Positions 25,966 through 35,086 of a DNA stretch of 64,000 bases are shown here, in pieces. The notes beneath the pieces are model-generated. The model was not told the DNA's origin and did no database searches. It saw nothing but the letters and a program-made list of their open reading frames with translations. Source of the stretch: DASZBR01 sp035943935 (GTDB lineage Bacteria > Pseudomonadota > Gammaproteobacteria > DASZBR01); assembly GCA_035943935.1 (NCBI GenBank), contig DASZBR010000017.1, forward strand, positions 1 through 64,000, given 5' to 3'. Made by a program: the position numbers and the translations under genes. Positions within the stretch are counted from its first letter, which is position 1, and each line of letters opens with the position of its first letter.

Positions 25966-26628
25966 TTAACTAATTTTTTTCTCGTGTTTCTCTTTCGCGA
26001 TTAAATAATTGATCGTATCAATTAAACGCTGTGGATTATTTCCGGAGAGACTGGGATCCACTTTGTATTTTCCGTCAATCACAATGCCCGGAATTTGAAA
26101 GACCATAAAATCATTCATGACAACTTGATTTTTGGCGAGCTGTGCATCCACAACCGGTGATTCATAGATATTTAAAAAATCTGCTTTTTTGGTTTTAAAA
26201 TGGCTTTGGAAAAAATCCGCCATTCTTTCCGGTGTGCCTAAATCTACATGTTCAGTCTGAAGCGCGTTAAACATGACGGGCGCAATTTCATTATGAATGC
26301 CAAGTACTTTTGCGGTGTAATACGCACGTGCATATAAATGCCAGTCGGATTCGAATACCACGGGTATGCGTTGGAACTCTACTTGTGCAGGCTTATCTTT
26401 AATCCATTTTTCTAAAGTTGGATTCAGATGAAAACAGGCAGGACAACCGAAGCTAAAAAATTCGATGACACTGACTTTGCCTTTGGGATCAAAGTTTTTC
26501 GTAGAGGCATTCGCGGGTAATACCAAATAATCTCGGCCTGCTTGAAAACTGTTATTTTCTTTGGTGGCGGTTGCTGCAAAAGCGAAGAGGGGAATGAACA
26601 GTAATACTAAACAGAGAAGTCTTTTCAT
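25966..26628 (-). CDS. dsbA: Periplasmic thiol:disulfide oxidoreductase DsbA
   Basis: A 220-residue exported oxidase that forms disulfides in periplasmic proteins. It begins with a signal peptide (MKRLLCLVLLFIPLFAFAA). The active site is CPAC at residues 62-65 within FFSFGCPACFHL, and the cis-proline loop is QIPGIVIDG. The ATG at 26628 has AAGGAA upstream and overlaps the preceding methyltransferase stop by 4 bases. Its own stop codon directly abuts the end of the convergent transglycosylase-like gene. Confidence 0.93.
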   Translation of the reverse strand: MKRLLCLVLLFIPLFAFAATATKENNSFQAGRDYLVLPANASTKNFDPKGKVSVIEFFSFGCPACFHLNPTLEKWIKDKPAQVEFQRIPVVFESDWHLYARAYYTAKVLGIHNEIAPVMFNALQTEHVDLGTPERMADFFQSHFKTKKADFLNIYESPVVDAQLAKNQVVMNDFMVFQIPGIVIDGKYKVDPSLSGNNPQRLIDTINYLIAKEKHEKKIS

Positions 26629-27929
26629 AGCGAATAATTCCTTTGTAATAAACATAACCAACCCATGACCAGTTCATGATTCTGACGTCGAAGTGAGGAT
26701 TTTTCAAGCGCGATGATATCAAAGCCATGATCCCTGCATTTTTGACGGATATAATTTTCAGAGTGAGTATAGCGCCCACTTTTTTGTAGCGCCCATAATT
26801 TATTGTCTTCGCCATCTTCGAGTGAAAATAATATTAGGCCTGAAGGGGTGAGAGCATGATGTGCACCATGAAAAAATTCTGTGAGATCCCCAAAGTAATT
26901 CAACGTATCCGCCGCAAGCAATAAATCATAGGGCAAGGGAGAATTTTTTAAGAAATCGACTAAGTCACCCGGGAATACTTTGTCATAAATATTTTTTTGT
27001 TCTGCGAGTGCTAACATCTTCGGCGACAAATCTACGCCGTGTAATAAAATAGCGCTGGATTTAAATGCACTTCCTGACAATCCTGTTCCACATCCTAAAT
27101 CAGCTATTTTGAGATCTTTTATCTCAAAATTATTGTCCAGTAGTACTTTTAATTTTTGGGGCGCTTCATAGGCGAGTCCTGTTGTCATATGAGCGTCATA
27201 ATTTTTAGCGTATTGATCAAATAGATGCTGAATATATTGTTGAGGAGGTTTTTCAGGAATATTATCGCCCGTCAATGCGCTATATAAATAACTTATTTCG
27301 GGTCTATCTGGATTTTCCGCTAAGACTTTATTAAAAATAGCTTTTGCTTTTTCGGTATTTCCCTTTTTCAAATGCGCAATGCCTAAATTACTTTGGGCGT
27401 TTAAATGATTGGGTCGCTCAACGAGAATATTTTCAAATTGATGAATAGCTTCTTGGAGATCATCGCTTTCCATGAGAGCAATACCATAACTGTATCGCGC
27501 GCCAATATCGTCGGGTGTTTGTTCGAGTAACGTTTTGTAATGCTGCGCGGCGTGAAAATAACGATCCATTTGTAATAATGTGGCGGCAAGATTATTTCGC
27601 GCTTCCGTGTGATCGGGTTCAATGGTAATAACGGTTGAAAAACAATGCAGTGCTTGTTCAGATTGATCCGTCTTCAGCATCAATGCGCCTAAATTATTGA
27701 GGGCATCTAAGTGAGCTGGGTTAATATTCAAGACTTTTTCTAATAAAGTGATAGCGGTCGTGATGTTTTCTTGCGAGATATGCAATAGCGCTAAATTGTA
27801 AGCCACTTCGGGTTGATGGGGGGACTGGGTTAATATCTGTTCATAATACTGTTGCGCGCGTGTAAGATTCCCGTCGCGGTGAGCGGTGAGAGCTATTTTA
27901 AAGAGAATTTTTTGGCCGGGTTCCATCAT
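26625..27929 (-). CDS. TPR-repeat protein fused to a class I methyltransferase
   Basis: The protein has 434 residues from the ATG at 27929 (or 433 from the next codon). The first half holds about six tetratricopeptide repeats (for example YEQILTQSPHQPEVAYNLAL, LNALGALML-type turns). The second half is a SAM-dependent methyltransferase with LKIADLGCGTGLSGSAF, LHGVDLSPKMLALA and YDLLLAADTLNYFGDL. The frame is open to 28019, but that extension runs over the divergent transporter gene. The substrate is unknown; TPRs probably select a protein partner. It is translationally coupled to dsbA. Confidence 0.85.
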   Translation of the reverse strand: MMEPGQKILFKIALTAHRDGNLTRAQQYYEQILTQSPHQPEVAYNLALLHISQENITTAITLLEKVLNINPAHLDALNNLGALMLKTDQSEQALHCFSTVITIEPDHTEARNNLAATLLQMDRYFHAAQHYKTLLEQTPDDIGARYSYGIALMESDDLQEAIHQFENILVERPNHLNAQSNLGIAHLKKGNTEKAKAIFNKVLAENPDRPEISYLYSALTGDNIPEKPPQQYIQHLFDQYAKNYDAHMTTGLAYEAPQKLKVLLDNNFEIKDLKIADLGCGTGLSGSAFKSSAILLHGVDLSPKMLALAEQKNIYDKVFPGDLVDFLKNSPLPYDLLLAADTLNYFGDLTEFFHGAHHALTPSGLILFSLEDGEDNKLWALQKSGRYTHSENYIRQKCRDHGFDIIALEKSSLRRQNHELVMGWLCLLQRNYSL

Positions 27930-27948
27930 ACGGGGGTAGAGTAAAGCA

Positions 27949-28830
27949 ATGTCGAAAACAGCGCAAATGATTATGCTTTTAATTTTATTGGTCCTTATTT
28001 GGGGGTTGAGTTGGCCCACTATGTCGACGGCCCTGCATTATTGTCCCGCCGCGTGGTTTAGCACGATACGGTTGGTGATCTCGGCGGTGGTGATATTTGC
28101 TGCGTTTGGGGCGACAGGGCATCTGATTTTACCCGCTAAAAAAGACATCCCCCTGATTATCAGCATAGGCTTTTTCCAGATTGGGCTTTTCATGATGTTG
28201 ATTACCTTGGGGTTAACGTACGTGGAGCCGGGTCGATCGGCCATCATTGCGTATTTAGCGCCTTTTTTTGTAACGCCCATAGCCGTCCTCTTCTTTGGTG
28301 AGACGTTATCTAAAGGCAAAGTCGCTGGTTTGTTGCTGGGTGCTGTAGGAATCATTTTGTTATTCAGTCCCTGGGAATTAGATTGGCACAATAACGATAT
28401 CTTATTAGGTAACGGCTTATTGTTACTTTCCGCGATAGTATGGTCGGGCGTGATGTTGCATACGCGTTACGCGACCTGGCACCGTGAATCGCATACGTTA
28501 TTGCCGTGGCAATTTTTAGTGGCGATTATCCCCAATTTAATTGCAGCGGTGATCATGGTTCCGCATCCCGTCATTCAATGGCATGCGCCCCTGTTTATAT
28601 TTTGTTTATTGTACAGTGCTATTTTGGCAGGGTGTGTGGCGTACTGGTTAACCATTACCATTACGCGTTACTTGCCGGTGACGACAACGTCGTTGGCGCT
28701 GTTGGCGATTCCTGTCGCGGGATTGTTTGCCTCCGCGATTTTTGTGGGTGAAGTATTAACGGCGAGTATTTTAATTTCGCTGGCGTTTATTATTGCGGGG
28801 TTGGCGTGTGTGTCAGTCGCAAAAGGGTGA
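27949..28830 (+). CDS. EamA-family (DMT) transporter, first of a tandem pair
   Basis: A 293-residue inner membrane protein with about ten hydrophobic helices and the two EamA halves (LVLIWGLSWPTMSTALHYCP at the N-terminus; GNGLLLLSAIVWSGVMLHTRY starting the second half). Such transporters export or import metabolites and amino acids; the substrate cannot be told. It is 5 bases from a paralogue with similar sequence throughout. Confidence 0.9.
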   Translation: MSKTAQMIMLLILLVLIWGLSWPTMSTALHYCPAAWFSTIRLVISAVVIFAAFGATGHLILPAKKDIPLIISIGFFQIGLFMMLITLGLTYVEPGRSAIIAYLAPFFVTPIAVLFFGETLSKGKVAGLLLGAVGIILLFSPWELDWHNNDILLGNGLLLLSAIVWSGVMLHTRYATWHRESHTLLPWQFLVAIIPNLIAAVIMVPHPVIQWHAPLFIFCLLYSAILAGCVAYWLTITITRYLPVTTTSLALLAIPVAGLFASAIFVGEVLTASILISLAFIIAGLACVSVAKG

Positions 28831-28835
28831 TATGA

Positions 28836-29717
28836 ATGCCTACAAAAACGTATATGGCAATACTTTTGGCGATACTGGTTCTCATCTGGGGGATCAGTTG
28901 GCCGATTATGACCGAAGGGCTGAAATATTGTCCTCCGATATGGTTTAGTACCCTAAGATTAATTATTGCCGTATCCGTGGTATTTGCTGTATTTGGCGCG
29001 CTCGGACAATTATCACTTCCTTCCAAAAGAGATCTGCCCTTAATTTTTAGCATTGGCTTTTTTCAAATTGGCGTGTTTGAAATGCTGATTACATTGGGAT
29101 TGGGATATGTTGAGCCGGGACGTTCAGCGATCATTGCGTATTTAGCGCCTTTTTTTGTAACGCCCGTTGCAGTGATGTTTTTTGGTGAAGAATTATCGCT
29201 GGGTAAAATTGCAGGATTGCTATTAGGTGGCGCGGGTATTGCGTTGTTATTCAGTCCCTGGCAATTAAATTGGCACGATAAACATATCTTATTAGGTAAT
29301 GGCCTGTTGGTATTATCTTCCGTGGTATGGGGTGCCGTGATGTTGCATACGCGTTATGCGACCTGGCATCGCGCGACGCATGTGTTATTGCCATGGCAGC
29401 TGTTGATGAGTGTGATACCCAATCTGGTCATGGCGTTTATCCTAGTACCGCATATGGTAATTGAGTGGCATGCGCCGATGTTTTTATTCAGTCTGTTATA
29501 TAACGCACTGTTATCGAGTTTAGTCGCGTACTGGTTAGTGATTACAATCACACGTCATTTGCCTGTGATTACCATGTCATTGGCGTTGTTAGCGGTTCCG
29601 GTTTTGGGATTATTAGCGTCTGCGGCGACGTTAGGAGAACAGCTAACCCCGAGCATTATTATGTCGTTAGTGTTGATTGTGGTTGGGTTGGCATGTGTAT
29701 CGGTCGCTAAAGATTGA
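28836..29717 (+). CDS. EamA-family (DMT) transporter, second of a tandem pair
   Basis: Same length (293 residues) and clearly paralogous to the preceding gene: LVLIWGISWPIMTEGLKYCP, YVEPGRSAIIAYLAPFFVTP and LFSPW.L.WH. appear in both. This is a recent-looking tandem duplication with both copies intact. DMT proteins can act as homo- or heterodimers, so the two may work together. The ATG at 28836 is used; another at 28832 is out of frame. Confidence 0.9.
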   Translation: MPTKTYMAILLAILVLIWGISWPIMTEGLKYCPPIWFSTLRLIIAVSVVFAVFGALGQLSLPSKRDLPLIFSIGFFQIGVFEMLITLGLGYVEPGRSAIIAYLAPFFVTPVAVMFFGEELSLGKIAGLLLGGAGIALLFSPWQLNWHDKHILLGNGLLVLSSVVWGAVMLHTRYATWHRATHVLLPWQLLMSVIPNLVMAFILVPHMVIEWHAPMFLFSLLYNALLSSLVAYWLVITITRHLPVITMSLALLAVPVLGLLASAATLGEQLTPSIIMSLVLIVVGLACVSVAKD

Positions 29718-29743
29718 CCGTTATTTCCTACAAATAGTGTATT
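29714..29743 (+). promoter_or_regulatory. Candidate promoter of the 1183-residue repeat protein gene
   Basis: TTGACC (29714-29719) and TGTATT (29738-29743) are spaced by 18 bases, followed by TGCGGCATCCTAG. The sequence around the start region (TATTATTGCGGCATCCTAG) resembles the one before the penicillin acylase gene (TATAATGCGGCATCTTAG). Confidence 0.4.
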
Positions 29744-29784
29744 ATTGCGGCATCCTAGACCAATAACTCGATGAGGATTTCGCG

Positions 29785-32700
29785 GTGGAAGAACACATAC
29801 AAGAGCTAAAAAGCCGTTTTTTGAAGGCCTGTGAGACAAATCAATTTGATGCCGCAATGGATGCCCTTTCTCAGATTCAAGCCCATTTACGATTCCCTTT
29901 GCTATTCCCCGAAGCTGCAAAAGAGGTGTCAGCGCTCGAAGTGGATGCTCACCTCACTTTATTAATACCTTTGATGCAATTGTATTTCCGGCAAGATAAA
30001 ACTGAGGATGTGCTTCGATGCTGTACGGCAGTCATGGATTTGTTGAAAAACAAGCTCGTGACAGCGTGGCAAGATGCAGATTGGCGAGCAGATTGTCATG
30101 TACAACATATGCGACTGGCCTGTTATTCGAAAGTAGGGCGCCATGAACAAGACGAAGCGTTATGTAAAGTCGCGATATTCGATGGCGAAAAAATTAATGA
30201 AAAAACTCTGCTTGATTTAAGTTTGTTGCTCAGTGTGCATCTTGTTTTAGGTGCGATCTATTTCAATCGAAAACCCAGGGACCCTGAAGATTTTAGAAAT
30301 GTTGGAAATCGTATTGTGGATCTGTGTGGTCGTTTATCTCCTTTGGGAAAAGAAGATTTATCTAAAGTGGTGGCGCTATTTGAACAATGGGGGCGTGTCA
30401 GTGGAGGCGAAGTATGGTTAGGCTATGCCGATCAGTATCGTGCTGAACTCGTTAAATTTTTGTGGAAAGAGCTTAATCGTTTTAAAGCAGAACAAAATGA
30501 TGATGAAGCAAAACGTTGTTTTGTTGCAGTCTGTGAGGTAATGGATGAATTCGATGATGTTGGAGGGATTCGAGAGCAACATCAAGACGTTGATCATATT
30601 TTTGTTGAGCGTTGGAATTTTGTGTTTGAACAGCCAGGATATGATGAGCTATTTGTCGCGGACGAGGTACAAACAGAGCGACGATTATTTACACATGCGT
30701 GTATGGATAAAGTAGTCGTTACCGCTGAAGGTAATCTAGAAGCCATTGCGGGAAAATTGCGTATTAGATTATTTTCGCCGTATTCAGGAGTAGGATTCTC
30801 CGCTAAAAAAGTTATTTTTATTTATAAATTATTGGATAGTTTAGCAAAAGTTTATCTCGCAGAAGATAATCTTACGCCCGACAATCTTGCTGAAGCCATA
30901 CGTGTTTTTACGGTAGCCACACAATGGACGTTCTTGCTCAGAAATGTTCCTCAGGAAGTGTCAGACAATATCATTGATACGTATCTTCGTTTATTCGACG
31001 CGTGTTATAAAAAAGAGTATCGGGAAAATCTTACACAGAGTTGCGCGGCACTTTTTACCTTTTGTAATGGGAGAGAGTTTACCCGTAAAACATTACGATG
31101 CCTTGTGAATGCTCACCATTTATTAGGTACGGCATTGTTTCAACATAATCCCGAAAAAATGCGCCACCACTTTAAAAAAGCGGAGAAATATTGGGAAGAA
31201 TATGAGCAAACGGGAAAGATCGATAATCACTCAGATATTGCGCGTGCAAACAGTCGTAAAGTACAACTGAGTGTTACCGCATATGAGGTTGTGCCCAATC
31301 CTGCTTATGACCCCACTGCGTTTACTGAATCGATACATTCTGTTTTACGCAAAAGTTTTTTAGATGCGTGTGCGGCGGATGATCTCGAAACGGCAGACGT
31401 GATTTTCAAACAAGTTGAAGAAGATATGGGATTTGGTTTATTAGATCCTTCGCAAATTGCCGTACTGTTGGATGAAGAATTTCGTGTGATTCTTAAACTC
31501 GTTTTTGAATATGCAAAATTGCATGAGCGCAAAGCATCCATGCAAGAAGCATTTCCTTTGTTTGAAAAGGCGTTAGGGTGGTTCGAAAAAATAGACGCGC
31601 GTGTAGATGAAGATTGGCGTATTGCGATGGCCATACATTACGATTTTTGTAATGAACGTTATGAAAAAAAAGAGCTTGGATTATTTTTTCTCGAGGCGAA
31701 ACTCGCTATTGATTGTGGTAAAGCCATTAAATCAAAAACCGCCGCTGATTTGAACTGTATATCAAATATGTGCCGAAATGCCGGAAGTTATTTCGGCGTG
31801 ACGCTTAAAGAGGAAGTGACAGCACGAAAATGGAATAAGCAAGCGGACGCCCATCGCGAAGAATCGATTGAGGCCTATCTTCGTATGGTGAACGCTTTTT
31901 CAGTGACATGCTATGAAAGTTTAAAGGAAAAAAATTGGGTTAGTCTTCACGCGTTATGTACTCAAGTCGAAAAAACGTTTGATGAGATACGTGGAGTCAT
32001 CGTGGTATCAGAAAAAGATAAAGAGGATGTCGAAAAATTTTTTGATGCAAAAAAATCACTGTCTGCAAAAAAACATTTCAAAAACGGGGTGATAGGATTT
32101 GTAACGCGTTTCTTAAACGAGGCCTATAGCAAATATCTCAAGCGTCACGAAAATGATAAATGTCAGGTTTTAGTGGATTTCGCTAAGCGTTTATATGAGA
32201 AATTTCCGCTGACACCGCACGATAGGGGTCAATTAGCGGTTTGGTTGAAGAGAGAAAAAGAACTTCCATTGATGTCAAACGGAAACGGTGAGCGTAATGG
32301 ACATGTTGAAAATGGAGTCTCGGTTGTTGTAGCAAATAAATCCAGCGCTAAGAAATTAAAGGACGTACAACGAAAAGCAGCGGCAAAAGCACGCCAAGAA
32401 CGAGAATGGCGTGAAGCGGAAGAAAGAGAAAAAGCCGAAAAATTAAGATTACAACGTGAAGTTGAACTTAAACAATGTGAAAGTGTTGTTGGTCGTTTAA
32501 AAGCCATTTTTAGTTCGCCTGATAGTATGAGTTTTTTTGAAAATCGTCGAATGCAATTGATTGAAGAGATACAGGCATTACGCGCATTAGAATATGCTGA
32601 AAGTTTTCGGCGTGATCAAGCGCGTGATGCCGTTATTGCAGCGTGTGTAGATGTTGTGCTCATGTGTGACGAAATTCTTAGATGTGAAGATGAGATCAAA

Positions 32701-33336
32701 GAATGGGAACAAAAGAGTGATTCAACGTCTACCGTTGAAGAATTAAGAACGTTACATCAATATTTAAGTCATGTGGAAAAATTATATACCGGTGGACTTG
32801 AGTGGTGTGATGATCAAGAAAATATGCGATTACTGGGTAGTGTTTCAGAGTGGCATGACGTTGAAGATCAGCTGCATGAATGTAGGAATTTATTGCGTGG
32901 ACTTGAGCAAAAAGAAGTGAGGGTTCAGCGTGAAGAGGTTACGCCACCACTTTCTGCAAGGCCTTGTTTCTTTTTTAACAATATTCACGACAAGAATGAA
33001 CTACTTGTCAAAAGTGTTAAAAGGCATTTGCAAGAGTTGTGGATGATGAAGAATGGTTTTATTGAGACTACATTAAAACAAATGCTGATTGGAGATATTT
33101 GTGCTGCATTGTTTAAATTAAATCCTGATTTGAAAGACAGTGTGAAGAATCCAAAACATGCGTTGTATTCTTTCGTGCAATTCTTGGATGCGTATAGCGA
33201 AGCTAATTACGATAAAGCGCAGAGATTAGATTCTTTTGATAAAAATGCTGAGTCTCTGGAAAAAGCTTGCCAGTTATTATTAAAAGCAATTTATCAACCA
33301 CCGGGTACGGTGCGTGTTTTTGGGGCGTCACAGTAA
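29785..33336 (+). CDS. Large helical-repeat protein of unknown function, candidate effector
   Basis: 1183 residues, GTG start with GAGGA upstream, almost entirely helical. A module of about 190 residues occurs three times, at roughly 8-200, 299-480 and 519-705. Each copy begins like FLKAC..... or RKSFLDACAADD and contains a G..i..KT...L......lG turn (GEKINEKTLLDL, GREFTRKTLRCL, GKAIKSKTAADL). A fourth, weaker copy may start near residue 710. A charged coiled coil follows (about 850-900: KAAAKARQEREWREAEERE). No signal peptide or membrane segment. TPR-like structure is inferred, function unknown. Confidence 0.7.
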   Translation: MEEHIQELKSRFLKACETNQFDAAMDALSQIQAHLRFPLLFPEAAKEVSALEVDAHLTLLIPLMQLYFRQDKTEDVLRCCTAVMDLLKNKLVTAWQDADWRADCHVQHMRLACYSKVGRHEQDEALCKVAIFDGEKINEKTLLDLSLLLSVHLVLGAIYFNRKPRDPEDFRNVGNRIVDLCGRLSPLGKEDLSKVVALFEQWGRVSGGEVWLGYADQYRAELVKFLWKELNRFKAEQNDDEAKRCFVAVCEVMDEFDDVGGIREQHQDVDHIFVERWNFVFEQPGYDELFVADEVQTERRLFTHACMDKVVVTAEGNLEAIAGKLRIRLFSPYSGVGFSAKKVIFIYKLLDSLAKVYLAEDNLTPDNLAEAIRVFTVATQWTFLLRNVPQEVSDNIIDTYLRLFDACYKKEYRENLTQSCAALFTFCNGREFTRKTLRCLVNAHHLLGTALFQHNPEKMRHHFKKAEKYWEEYEQTGKIDNHSDIARANSRKVQLSVTAYEVVPNPAYDPTAFTESIHSVLRKSFLDACAADDLETADVIFKQVEEDMGFGLLDPSQIAVLLDEEFRVILKLVFEYAKLHERKASMQEAFPLFEKALGWFEKIDARVDEDWRIAMAIHYDFCNERYEKKELGLFFLEAKLAIDCGKAIKSKTAADLNCISNMCRNAGSYFGVTLKEEVTARKWNKQADAHREESIEAYLRMVNAFSVTCYESLKEKNWVSLHALCTQVEKTFDEIRGVIVVSEKDKEDVEKFFDAKKSLSAKKHFKNGVIGFVTRFLNEAYSKYLKRHENDKCQVLVDFAKRLYEKFPLTPHDRGQLAVWLKREKELPLMSNGNGERNGHVENGVSVVVANKSSAKKLKDVQRKAAAKARQEREWREAEEREKAEKLRLQREVELKQCESVVGRLKAIFSSPDSMSFFENRRMQLIEEIQALRALEYAESFRRDQARDAVIAACVDVVLMCDEILRCEDEIKEWEQKSDSTSTVEELRTLHQYLSHVEKLYTGGLEWCDDQENMRLLGSVSEWHDVEDQLHECRNLLRGLEQKEVRVQREEVTPPLSARPCFFFNNIHDKNELLVKSVKRHLQELWMMKNGFIETTLKQMLIGDICAALFKLNPDLKDSVKNPKHALYSFVQFLDAYSEANYDKAQRLDSFDKNAESLEKACQLLLKAIYQPPGTVRVFGASQ

Positions 33337-33909
33337 TGCAGCGATGAGTTTCTGCAACGCGATCCCTCTATGGCTAATTTTTACTTTTTCCTCAAGTGGC
33401 ATTTCACCAAAGCAGCATTGGCGATCCAATAAATAAAATATAGGCTCATAACCAAATCCACCACTACCTTCGGGTTCAAATAAAATTCGTCCCTCCAGAT
33501 TACCTTGTGCGATAACAGGATTGGGATCATCAAAGCTATTTAAATAAACTAAAGTACTGTGAAGTCGCGCGGTGCGTTTTGCTTCAGGTATATCTTTTAA
33601 TAAATCTAATAGTTTTTGGTTACGCTGTTCGCGTGTCGCATTTTCGCCCGCGAATCTTGCGGAGTGTAATCCGGGTTGGCCATTCAATGCATCGACACAA
33701 ATTCCCGAGTCATCGGCAATCGCTGGAAATCCAGAAAGCTTGGAAGCATGCCGGGCTTTGATGAGCGCATTTTCAACAAACGTTAAGCCGGTTTCTTCGA
33801 TGGCAGGTATTTTAAAATCAGACTGGGGGACGAGTTCGAATAGGCTTTGAAGCGCTGTAAATTCGCGAATTTTGCCTGGATTTAATGTAGCGAGTATGAC
33901 TTTTTTCAT
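33328..33909 (-). CDS. rdgB: XTP/dITP pyrophosphatase (HAM1/RdgB family)
   Basis: The 193-residue enzyme removes non-canonical purine nucleoside triphosphates. Signatures are VILATLNPGKIREF at the start, PAIADDSGICVDALNG, the SGGFGYEPIF substrate loop and SHRGIALQ near the end. It overlaps the convergent 1183-residue gene by 9 bases and is divergent from lipB with a 23-base gap. Confidence 0.96.
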   Translation of the reverse strand: MKKVILATLNPGKIREFTALQSLFELVPQSDFKIPAIEETGLTFVENALIKARHASKLSGFPAIADDSGICVDALNGQPGLHSARFAGENATREQRNQKLLDLLKDIPEAKRTARLHSTLVYLNSFDDPNPVIAQGNLEGRILFEPEGSGGFGYEPIFYLLDRQCCFGEMPLEEKVKISHRGIALQKLIAALL

Positions 33910-33920
33910 GCGGGGTAGTT

Positions 33921-33926
33921 TATACT
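33921..33926 (+). promoter_or_regulatory. Candidate -10 box just before lipB
   Basis: TATACT ends 6 bases before the lipB ATG, so transcription would start at or next to the start codon. No Shine-Dalgarno sequence is visible in TATACTAGGCGTATG. A leaderless lipB mRNA is possible. Confidence 0.35.
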
Positions 33927-33932
33927 AGGCGT

Positions 33933-34541
33933 ATGATTTTGACACGTGAATTCCCATCTGCGTCTTTCGAAGACCTCGCACAAAAAATGCGAGAGTTTAC
34001 TGATGCGCGTAATGAAAATACGCCCGATGAATTGTGGGTAGTTGAACACACGCCGGTTTATACGTTAGGTCAAGCAGGTAAACCAGAGCACATATTAAAT
34101 CCCAAAAATATTCCCGTAATACAAACCGACCGGGGCGGACAAGTGACGTATCATGGCCCAGGTCAATTAGTTATATATTTATTAATTGATATACGACGCA
34201 AAAAAATGGGTGTGCGAAATTTAGTTACCGCCATAGAAAATAGCATTATAGATTTATTGAAAAAATATAATATTACGGCGCAAGCCAAATGCGATGCGCC
34301 GGGTGTATATGTCGGCGATGATAAAATTTGTTCTATAGGATTGCGTATTAGAAGAGGGTGTTCGTATCACGGATTAGCGTTTAATATTAATATGGATATT
34401 TCGCCGTTTTTAGGAATTAATCCGTGCGGATATGCAGGATTAAAAATGATTCAATTAAAAGATTTTGGTATTGAAACAACGCCCATGAAAATAGCTCCGG
34501 AATTAATCAGTTGTTTGGAAAGTCATTTAAAAGGAAATTAA
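33933..34541 (+). CDS. lipB: Octanoyl-(acyl-carrier-protein) transferase LipB
   Basis: LipB moves octanoyl from ACP to lipoyl domains, the first step of lipoate synthesis. The 202-residue protein has VEHTPVYTLGQAGKPEHIL, the signature RGGQVTYHGPGQLV (residues 67-80), the catalytic Lys131 in DKICSIG, and the nucleophile Cys165 in NPCGYAGL. lipA is not in the window. The following small membrane protein gene begins one base after its stop. Confidence 0.96.
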   Translation: MILTREFPSASFEDLAQKMREFTDARNENTPDELWVVEHTPVYTLGQAGKPEHILNPKNIPVIQTDRGGQVTYHGPGQLVIYLLIDIRRKKMGVRNLVTAIENSIIDLLKKYNITAQAKCDAPGVYVGDDKICSIGLRIRRGCSYHGLAFNINMDISPFLGINPCGYAGLKMIQLKDFGIETTPMKIAPELISCLESHLKGN

Positions 34542-34542
34542 C

Positions 34543-34908
34543 ATGTTCGAAAAACGTCACGAACCCCTCGCCTCAAAACACATATTTTTATGGCGCATGT
34601 TACGCAGTTGTGGACTTGCTGCACTCGCTATCGTAATAGCATTATTTATCGGCATGTGGGGATATCATTATTTTGAAAATATGTCGTGGACGGATGCCTA
34701 TGTAAATGCGTCTATGATTTTATCCGGCATGGGGCCTATGGGAACGTTAGCGACTGAAGGCGGTAAAATATTTGCGGGTTCGTATGCTTTGTTCAGTGGC
34801 TTACTTTTTATTTTAATTATTTCTTTAATTATGGCACCGATTTTACACCGATTTTTTCATAAGTTTCATATGGAAGATGATGAGAAGCCTAAACGACAGC
34901 TGCACTAA
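34543..34908 (+). CDS. Two-helix membrane protein resembling a degenerate ion channel
   Basis: 121 residues with two membrane helices (about 25-45 and 80-105) and a loop between them. The order resembles a small K+ channel: helix, YHYFENMSWTDAYVNASMIL pore-helix-like segment, a short loop, then KIFAGSYALFSGLLFI like an inner helix. Where a channel filter would read TVGYGD this has LSGMGPMG, so selectivity for K+ is not expected. It may be transcribed with lipB. Family assignment is tentative. Confidence 0.6.
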   Translation: MFEKRHEPLASKHIFLWRMLRSCGLAALAIVIALFIGMWGYHYFENMSWTDAYVNASMILSGMGPMGTLATEGGKIFAGSYALFSGLLFILIISLIMAPILHRFFHKFHMEDDEKPKRQLH

Positions 34909-35086
34909 CTTCCGTCATTTCGAAGTCAAATTTGCTCGCGCCACACTCAGGACACTGCCAGTTGGGCGGAACGTCATCCCAGCGGGTGCCTGCAGCGATA
35001 CCTTCATCAGGCCAGCCGATCGCTTCGTCGTAAATCAATCCACACAGTAAACACATGTATTTTTTGAAGTCGTGATTCGCGGTCAT
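34889..35086 (-). CDS. Rubredoxin
   Basis: A 65-residue one-iron electron carrier. The iron ligands are Cys12 and Cys15 (CLLC) and Cys45 and Cys48 (CPEC), with the conserved GWPDEGIAAGTRWDDVP between them. It overlaps coaX by 4 bases upstream and the convergent membrane protein gene by 20 bases at its 3' end. Its redox partner is not in the window. Confidence 0.95.
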   Translation of the reverse strand: MTANHDFKKYMCLLCGLIYDEAIGWPDEGIAAGTRWDDVPPNWQCPECGASKFDFEMTEVSAAVV

